Below, one piece after another: positions 58,698 through 64,000 of a stretch of DNA of 64,000 bases; position 1 is the first letter of the stretch; each line of letters begins with the position of its first letter. The notes under the pieces are model-generated. The model saw nothing but the letters and a program-made list of their open reading frames with translations, ran no database searches and was not told the origin of the DNA. This stretch comes from Poriferisodalis sp965208925 (lineage in GTDB: Bacteria; Actinomycetota; Acidimicrobiia; Acidimicrobiales; Poriferisodalaceae), in contig NZ_OZ242364.1 of assembly GCF_965208925.1 (NCBI RefSeq), positions 62,001-126,000 of the forward strand. The letters are read 5' to 3'. Position numbers and translations under genes: made by a program.

Positions 58698-59740
58698 CTG
58701 GCAGGCACCGGCTCGGGCGTCGGTTGGCGCTGCGCGCGCAGCACGGCGCCCGGGCCGACCTGCTCGCCGTTGCCGACCACCGAATAGTCGCAGAGCGTTG
58801 CCCCGGCTCCCACCGCAACGCCTGCGCCGAGCACCGAATCGATCACGATGGCGCCGGCGGCGAGACGGCAGCCGTCGCCCACGACTGAGCGCTGCACGAC
58901 AGCACCGGGTCCGATCTCGCACCCGTGGCCGATCACCGACGTGCGTATCTGCGCCGCGGGATGAACGCCGACTGGCACCCCGGCGTCCACTACTTCGGCA
59001 CCGGGGCGCCGGCCCGCCAGAACGTCCAGGTTGGCAGCCAGATATTGCTGCGGCGTGCCCGTGTCGAGCCAGTAGGTGTCATCAACCAGTGCTGCCAGCG
59101 CCCCGTCCGCGGCGATCTGGGGGAAGATCTCCCGTTCGATGGAGACGGCCCGGTCGGGCGCGATGCGATCGAGCACTGCGGCACTCAGCACGTAGGTACC
59201 AGCGCTGATCGTGGGCCGATCGCCGCCGTGCGGCGGCGCGGCGGGGGCAGAACCCGGTTCCGGCTTCTCTGAGAACGACAGCACCCGGCCCGATGGGTCG
59301 GCCACCACAAGGCCGTACGGCGACGGATCGGCAACCGGCTGCAGCGCAATGGTGGCTTCGGCTGCCGAGCTTGTATGACGGCTCACCAGGGCGCCCACGT
59401 CGAGGTCGGTCAGCACGTCGCCATTGAGCACCAGGAAGGTGCCCGTAATGCCGCTGGTCTCCGCAGCAAACCGGACGGCTCCCGCCGTGCCGCGCGGGTC
59501 AGGCTCGACTGCCACCCGATACGCAAGCTGCCCGATGCGACCGTGCGGGTAGGCCGCGGTGAACGCTTCGGCCCGGTAACCGAGCGAGAGCACGATCTCG
59601 GTGATCCCGTGCCGGTGCAGGTGCTCGCAGACCCACTCGATCATCGGCCGCCCGCACACGGGCAACATCTGCTTGGGAGTGTCGTTGGTCAACGGACGCA
59701 GCCTGGTGCCGAAGCCGCCCAGCAGCAGAATCGCCTTCAT
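58694..59740 (-). CDS. sugar-1-phosphate nucleotidyltransferase, probably mannose-1-phosphate guanylyltransferase
   Basis: A 348-residue protein with the nucleotidyltransferase motif ILLLGGFGTRLRPLT, Lys in DTPKQMLPVCGRPMIEW, the metal site VLNGDVLTD, and a C-terminal left-handed beta-helix of hexapeptide repeats (VGVHPAAQIRTSVIGHGCEI, AAGAIVIDSVLGAGVAVGAG). The order next to fbiA and cofE matches the mycobacterial manB locus (rv3264c), supporting GDP-mannose synthesis. Glucose-1-phosphate specificity is not excluded. It overlaps the cofE end by four bases. Confidence 0.82.
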   Translation of the reverse strand: MKAILLLGGFGTRLRPLTNDTPKQMLPVCGRPMIEWVCEHLHRHGITEIVLSLGYRAEAFTAAYPHGRIGQLAYRVAVEPDPRGTAGAVRFAAETSGITGTFLVLNGDVLTDLDVGALVSRHTSSAAEATIALQPVADPSPYGLVVADPSGRVLSFSEKPEPGSAPAAPPHGGDRPTISAGTYVLSAAVLDRIAPDRAVSIEREIFPQIAADGALAALVDDTYWLDTGTPQQYLAANLDVLAGRRPGAEVVDAGVPVGVHPAAQIRTSVIGHGCEIGPGAVVQRSVVGDGCRLAAGAIVIDSVLGAGVAVGAGATLCDYSVVGNGEQVGPGAVLRAQRQPTPEPVPAS

Positions 59741-59757
59741 GGTGGAGGCGCCGCGGG

Positions 59758-60585
59758 CTAGCCCTCTGCGGGCTCGGAGGTTTCCGCGGGCCCCGACGTG
59801 GCAGGAAGGTCGCCTTCGACCGGCTCGCTGTCGCTGCCGTCGTCAAGTACCGGTCCCTCTTCGGTCGAACCGTCGATCAGCGGCTGATCCTCGGGCGGCA
59901 GATTGAGGTAGGCCCGCAGGAATGCGTCGTCGGGTCGCGGAACGTCTGCGTTCTCGATGCTCGGGTGGACGAATGCGAACACGAAGATCTGACCATCGTC
60001 GAGGAAGCGCACATCGCGCAGATCCTCGGTGAACGCGAGCGCCTTTTCCGCCTGCAGGGTCTCCCAGCGCATGATCCGCAGCTCTGCGCCCGGTTCGGCG
60101 ACGTCGGGATCGTCGCTGTCGGGATCGGGCGATGCACAGCCCTCGCCGGACTCGTCGAGGATGGTCCCGTCGGGCAGCTCGATCCTCGAGTCGGTCAACT
60201 CGAACTCGATCTCCCGCATGAATGCACCCACGGTGGCGAACTGACCTGTCACGCCGGTGTGGAAGGGGTGAATGTGGATGAGCCCGTCACCATGCGTGTG
60301 GATGCCCGACTGGTCATCGACGTCGTTCGGGTACAGGTCGAGGATGAAATCGTCGCAGTCGTAGATCGCGTAGAGCGAGTGCCAGTGATCGCCGAGGCGC
60401 GGCGGGCCTGCCGGCGCATTCGAGGACCGCTCGTTGCGGGCCACCAGGATCAGCACGACGCCCAAGAGGACGACGAGCAGCATTGCCGCCGGGAACAGGA
60501 TGTCGCGCCGGGGGCGAAAGCTCCTGCCGCTCCCGCCGGCGCTCGCTGCTTTGGCAACCTTCTTGGCAGCGGCTGATCTCGCCAT
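59758..60585 (-). CDS. hypothetical single-pass membrane protein
   Basis: The 275-residue protein has a basic Ala/Lys N-terminus, one membrane helix (about 32-50, FPAAMLLVVLLGVVLILVA) and a secreted domain with a His-rich core (GDHWHSLYAIYDC, SGIHTHGDGLIHIHPFHTG) that could bind metal, then an acidic Pro/Glu/Ser tail. The H-W-H, H-T-H and H-I-H-P clusters are striking. Family not recognised by name. It lies downstream of the 79-bp repeat copy 2. Confidence 0.65.
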   Translation of the reverse strand: MARSAAAKKVAKAASAGGSGRSFRPRRDILFPAAMLLVVLLGVVLILVARNERSSNAPAGPPRLGDHWHSLYAIYDCDDFILDLYPNDVDDQSGIHTHGDGLIHIHPFHTGVTGQFATVGAFMREIEFELTDSRIELPDGTILDESGEGCASPDPDSDDPDVAEPGAELRIMRWETLQAEKALAFTEDLRDVRFLDDGQIFVFAFVHPSIENADVPRPDDAFLRAYLNLPPEDQPLIDGSTEEGPVLDDGSDSEPVEGDLPATSGPAETSEPAEG

Positions 60586-60629
60586 ACGGGGCGACAAGCT
60601 ACCGGCGCTCAGCGCCGATGGGTGCGCCC

Positions 60630-60708
60630 GCTGCGGGGGCGGCAGCGCCCTCTGCTCCCGCGATCCAGCAGGTCGCAACGTCGCAGAGCTCACTGCCGCC
60701 CCCGCAGC
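60630..60708. repeat. 79-bp stem-loop repeat, copy 2 (ugd leader side)
   Basis: A perfect 16-bp stem (GCTGCGGGGGCGGCAG at 60630-60645 with its complement at 60693-60708) and a 47-base loop with the same inner CTCTGC/GCAGAG stem as copy 1. Stem positions 3 and 8 differ from copy 1, each with the matching change on the opposite arm. Nine of 47 loop bases differ. It sits between ugd and the membrane-protein gene. Confidence 0.85.
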
Positions 60709-60738
60709 TATCGCGGCAGTGCCTTGCCGCGTGGGCGC

Positions 60739-62118
60739 TTAGCGGCGGCCGAGGCCCTCGTAGGCGAAGCCTGCGGCGCGCAGCTGGTCGGCGTCGAGCA
60801 GGTTGCGTGCGTCCACGACACGCGCCGCCGCCATCTCCGACGCTGCCCGCTCCCAGTCGAGGGCAGCGAACTCGGGCCACTCGGTGAGCACGACTGCCAC
60901 ATCGGCACCATGCAGGGCCTCGAACGCCGATCCTCGAACGTCTAGGGCCGCTGGCAGCTGCGAAACGATGTCGGGACGGTCGTCGAGATTGACCAGCGCC
61001 GGGTCATACGCCACGAGGCGCGCGCCCGACGCGCCGAGCCGCTCGGCTACTCGCAGTGCGGGAGAACCGCGCAGATCGTCGGTGCCAGCTTTGAAGGTGA
61101 GGCCCATCACGGCCACAGCGACACCGTCAAGGTCGACAGATCCCGAGGCTCCGTCGCCGGCATCGGGATCGGTCACCGTGCCGGGCTCGCCCCCGACCAT
61201 CCGGGCGACCTTCGCCACCACCCGGTCGAGCTGCTGCTCGTTGACCGTGATGACACCTTCGAGCAAGTCGAAGACGTAGCCAGCGTCGTTGGCGACCGAT
61301 ACCAGGGCACGGGTGTCCTTCGGCAGGCACGAGCCGCCCCAGCCGGGTCCGGGTTGGAGGTATGCCGAGCCGATGCGGTGATCGGTGCCCACCCCGGCGA
61401 GCACTGTGTCAACGTCGGCGCCGACCGCCTCGCACACGGCGGCGAGCGCATTCACGAACGAAACCTTGGCGGCCAGAAACGCGTTGGCCGCGTACTTGAC
61501 GGTCTCGGCCGACGTGGGATCGCTGAGGATCACCGGCGCTTCTACGCCGGCATACAGCGCCGCGACCCTGCGTGCTACCGAGAGATCCTCGGCTCCGATG
61601 ACGATCCGGTCAGGAGAGAGGAAATCGGCCACCGCCGAGCCTTCCCGCAGAAACTCAGGATTCGACGCCAACGCCACATCGGTGCGCCCGAGCGCCGCGG
61701 CAATCTTCGGTGCGGTTCCGACCGGCACCGTCGACTTCGTCACCACCACCGAGCCGGGCCGCAGCCGCGGCGCCACCGAATCGAGTGCCGCCAGCAAGTA
61801 GCTGAGCTCGGTCTCGCCATCGGCACGCAGCGGAGTCGGCATGCAGACGAAGACGAAATCGCACGTGGCTGCAACGGATTCGGCCGAGATCACGAACCGC
61901 AGGCGACGTTCGGCAATGCCCTCGGCGACGAGGCGATCAAGATCGGCTTCGCGTATCGGGACCACGCCGGCCGACAACGACGCCACCTTGGCCCGGTCGA
62001 TGTCCGCGCAGATGACGTCATGGCCGAGGTGGGCGAAGCACGCGGCCGTCGTGAGTCCGACGTAGCCGGCGCCGACGACGAGGATGCGGTGTTCGGGCCC
62101 GGGCGATGTGCCGCTCAT
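60739..62118 (-). CDS. UDP-glucose 6-dehydrogenase
   Basis: The 459-residue enzyme has the NAD motif ILVVGAGYVGLTTAACFAHL, the STVPVGTA strand, SNPEFLREGSAVADFL, the catalytic Cys in GGSCLPKDTRAL and GLTFKAGTDDLRGSPAL. It oxidises UDP-glucose twice to UDP-glucuronate for envelope glycans. A short Asp/Gly-rich insert (about residues 314-326) is unusual. Its ATG overlaps the LCP gene stop by four bases. UDP-N-acetylmannosamine dehydrogenase is a less likely alternative. Confidence 0.9.
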   Translation of the reverse strand: MSGTSPGPEHRILVVGAGYVGLTTAACFAHLGHDVICADIDRAKVASLSAGVVPIREADLDRLVAEGIAERRLRFVISAESVAATCDFVFVCMPTPLRADGETELSYLLAALDSVAPRLRPGSVVVTKSTVPVGTAPKIAAALGRTDVALASNPEFLREGSAVADFLSPDRIVIGAEDLSVARRVAALYAGVEAPVILSDPTSAETVKYAANAFLAAKVSFVNALAAVCEAVGADVDTVLAGVGTDHRIGSAYLQPGPGWGGSCLPKDTRALVSVANDAGYVFDLLEGVITVNEQQLDRVVAKVARMVGGEPGTVTDPDAGDGASGSVDLDGVAVAVMGLTFKAGTDDLRGSPALRVAERLGASGARLVAYDPALVNLDDRPDIVSQLPAALDVRGSAFEALHGADVAVVLTEWPEFAALDWERAASEMAAARVVDARNLLDADQLRAAGFAYEGLGRR

Positions 62119-63716
62119 GACGTCAACTCATCGGCCGAGGGCACGTCGACTCTCCGGTAACCGGGATCGATGCGCGGCGGTTCATCGCCGACATGCAGGA
62201 TCACCGTGGTTGCGTCAAGCTCGGCATGGCCGGCGAATTCTGGCACAGGCAGCAGGTGACTGGCCAGCAGCCCAGCCGCGAGCCGTCCCTGCGGGGCCAG
62301 ATAGACGACGGTGGCCCCAGGATCGTGCGAGGTGCCCTCGGGCACCGGCCCCGCCGCTTCTGCATTGAATCCGAGCTCGCTCAGCCTGGCAGCCACCTGG
62401 TGCCGCGCCGTCCCGGTGACCTGCACCCGCACGCGCGACTCGACGATGTCGTCCCAGCCGATGCCCCGGAATACCTCCAGCACGCGTTGATTGTGCTCTG
62501 CACGCTGCGGGTCAAGCCCGAGCGACCACCTCACGGGCTCGTGCACGTCCACGACCCGCAGCTGGTAATCCTCGATGTCAGCATCGACATCGATGCCGGC
62601 GAACTTGTTCGCAAGTCTCCGGCCGTCGCTCACGATTCCCAGCGTGTCGGACGTGGACAGGTGGTCGGCTGCGATGTCCAGCACTGCGAGCAGGTTGATC
62701 GGGTTGGCGAGCAACGCCGGTGCGACGTGCGCAGCGGCGGTGCGCATGAATTCGCGCTGGCGGTTGGTGCGGGCAAGATCGTTCCAGGCTCCGTGCTGCT
62801 GCCAGGTTCCGTCAGGCAGCTGTTCCTCGAGATGACGGCTGCGGACGTAGGCGAGCGCCTGCCTGCCGTCGAGGAGATGGGTGCCCGCACCAGTGACGAA
62901 CCCGCTCCGGCTCTGCGTCTGATCGGTGGCGTTGTCTTGCGGCTGATCACGCAACGGTCGGTCGTAGGTCATCTCGACGCCGCCCACCGCGTCCACCAGC
63001 CTCAGGAACGCCTGGAAGTCCACTTCGATGAAGTGCTGCAGCGTGATGCCGAGGTTCTCCTCGACGGTGTCGATCAGGCGGGCAGCGCGCCCCGCGGTGG
63101 TGCGGTCGCGGTTGTAGGCGCTGTTGATCTTGGCGATGACGCCGGTGCCCGCGATGTCGCTCGTGCCGGCGATCTCTGCCGCCAGGTCGCGCGGGATGGA
63201 CATCATCGCTGCGGTGCCGTCGTCGCGCAGACGGATCACCATGATGACATCCGCCAGCCGATTGTGATCCGAGTGGCCGGCGCGCAGCGGATCGTCGGCA
63301 GCGAGTCCCAGTGGGCTGTCGGTGCCGACAAGCAGGTAGTTCTCCCCGGCCGGCCCGCCCGGCAGCACCGGCTCACCCGCAGCAAGACTACCGGCGCTTG
63401 ACGAGCCCGAGAGCTCATCCTGCTCGCCGCCGGACACGACATCGTCAGCGCTGGAGTCGTCGCCAAGGCCCGCGACGCCCCCGCCGGTCACGCCGTCAGG
63501 ATTCGCCGCGACGGTGCGCGAATGGCCGATCAACACGTCGGCCGCTGTCACTGGCCGCTGGGGAGCGGATGTCAGTACATCGGCCAGCTCGTGTCGTTCG
63601 ATCCGTCCGAGCTGCAGCAGCACGAATGCAGACGCACCCGTCGCGATCGCCCCGACGAGAGTCAATACCGCCAGCGAGACCAGAATGAGGCGGGCCCGCC
63701 AGCTGCGTTGGCTCAC
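62115..63716 (-). CDS. LytR-CpsA-Psr (LCP) family glycopolymer ligase
   Basis: The 533-residue protein has an N-terminal anchor (LILVSLAVLTLVGAIATGASAFVL), a Ser/Gly-rich linker, and an LCP domain with DVIMVIRLRDDGTAAMMSIPRD (shown in part: MMSIPRDLAAEI), the Arg pair in YVRSRH, and a C-terminal LytR_C-type domain (about 420-500). LCP enzymes move undecaprenyl-linked polymers onto peptidoglycan. It sits upstream of ugd with a 4-bp overlap, linking UDP-glucuronate supply to polymer attachment. Confidence 0.88.
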   Translation of the reverse strand: MSQRSWRARLILVSLAVLTLVGAIATGASAFVLLQLGRIERHELADVLTSAPQRPVTAADVLIGHSRTVAANPDGVTGGGVAGLGDDSSADDVVSGGEQDELSGSSSAGSLAAGEPVLPGGPAGENYLLVGTDSPLGLAADDPLRAGHSDHNRLADVIMVIRLRDDGTAAMMSIPRDLAAEIAGTSDIAGTGVIAKINSAYNRDRTTAGRAARLIDTVEENLGITLQHFIEVDFQAFLRLVDAVGGVEMTYDRPLRDQPQDNATDQTQSRSGFVTGAGTHLLDGRQALAYVRSRHLEEQLPDGTWQQHGAWNDLARTNRQREFMRTAAAHVAPALLANPINLLAVLDIAADHLSTSDTLGIVSDGRRLANKFAGIDVDADIEDYQLRVVDVHEPVRWSLGLDPQRAEHNQRVLEVFRGIGWDDIVESRVRVQVTGTARHQVAARLSELGFNAEAAGPVPEGTSHDPGATVVYLAPQGRLAAGLLASHLLPVPEFAGHAELDATTVILHVGDEPPRIDPGYRRVDVPSADELTS

Positions 63717-64000
63717 TCAGCTGCCTCGGACAGGGCCTCGCTCAGGGATGGGTACACGAACAGGCTCTCGGCGATGTCCTGGACTCGCAGGTTCGCGCTG
63801 ACGGCGAGTGCCACCACGGAGATCAGCTCGGCCGCATGCCGGCCCACGATGGAGCCGCCCAGCACCTGACCGGTGAGCGGGTCGGAGACAATCTTCACGA
63901 AGCCGCGGGGATTCTCCTCGATCAGCGCCTTGGCGTTCGCACCGAACGGCACCTTCGTGACACGGATCTTGCGGCCTGTGGCGAACGCCTCCGCCTCGGC
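63713..64000 (-). CDS. pyridine nucleotide-disulfide oxidoreductase, C-terminal part
   Basis: Ninety-five codons are visible up to the stop at 63713. They encode the dimerisation domain of the glutathione reductase/lipoamide dehydrogenase family: FVKIVSDPLTGQVLGGSIVG and the catalytic His-x-x-x-Glu in GRHAAELISVVALAV. The rest lies beyond the window. It could be a lipoamide dehydrogenase, mycothione or mercuric reductase-like enzyme; the visible part cannot decide. It overlaps the LCP start by four bases. Confidence 0.85.
   Translation of the reverse strand, partial: AEAEAFATGRKIRVTKVPFGANAKALIEENPRGFVKIVSDPLTGQVLGGSIVGRHAAELISVVALAVSANLRVQDIAESLFVYPSLSEALSEAAE

Overview
The window is high-GC DNA (about two thirds G+C by eye) with actinobacterial gene content: a long HPF, SecA with a C-terminal zinc tail, AhcY with the long insertion, F420 genes (fbiA/cofE), F420-type oxidoreductases, cell-wall-binding repeat 2 proteins, a SpoIID-like protein, LCP and DUF5719 proteins. 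From about 28 to 64 kb the gene set (secA, hpf, comF, ahcY, SIS isomerase, phosphomannomutase, fbiA, fbiB-type ligase, sugar nucleotidyltransferase, LCP) recalls the rv3240c-rv3267 neighbourhood of Mycobacterium tuberculosis as I remember it. The divergent proteins and frequent GTG starts suggest a deep, non-mycobacterial lineage such as Acidimicrobiia. That placement is inference.

Region 1 (1-3.5 kb) is a lower-GC accessory island. It starts with the 5' part of an IS481-type element, carries an AvcD-like antiviral deoxycytidylate deaminase, a decayed IS481 transposase, and a short Cap4-like nuclease domain that is probably a truncated defence gene. Region 2 (3.7-8.8 kb) holds an F420-type PPOX protein and an FtsX-type permease, a PAS-LuxR regulator and a small membrane protein. 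These last three lie between two exact 29-bp direct repeats, and the permease and regulator each carry a 13-base G tract on the coding strand. Region 3 (8.9-27.7 kb) is mostly single metabolic and transport genes: Fe-S protein, hydrolases, Ddn-like protein, FNT channel, orphan ProX, two paralogous MFS carriers, a MazEF-type toxin-antitoxin pair, an IGPS-like protein, acyl-CoA dehydrogenase and enoyl-CoA hydratase. At 19.7-20.9 kb lies what I read as a thioredoxin-fold selenoprotein: a lipoprotein with a very acidic linker and an in-frame TGA exactly where the first redox Cys belongs (W-A-P-W-TGA-P-N-C), followed by a SECIS-like hairpin.

Region 4 (27.8-39.4 kb) is a dense minus-strand housekeeping run: phosphomannomutase, Trm112-like, PGI/PMI, ahcY, comF, hpf, secA, prfB, ftsE, ftsX, many with 4-bp overlaps. 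Region 5 (39.5-46.6 kb) has a KamA-type radical SAM protein, a membrane protein fused to a GT2 glycosyltransferase, and ftsH. Region 6 (46.5-64 kb) is an envelope-sugar and F420 region: thioredoxin-like, DUF5719, large GT2, SpoIID-like and gmd on the minus strand; a cell-wall-binding protein, fbiA and cofE on the plus strand; then a sugar nucleotidyltransferase, a membrane protein, UDP-glucose dehydrogenase, LCP and the end of a flavin disulfide oxidoreductase on the minus strand.

Two families of dispersed repeats were found by eye. One is a 79-bp element with a perfect 16-bp stem and two compensatory base-pair changes between its copies (33.6 kb and 60.7 kb). The other is a 62-82-bp element with three copies, one of them inside the Trm112-like coding sequence. 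I saw no tRNA, rRNA or CRISPR array.
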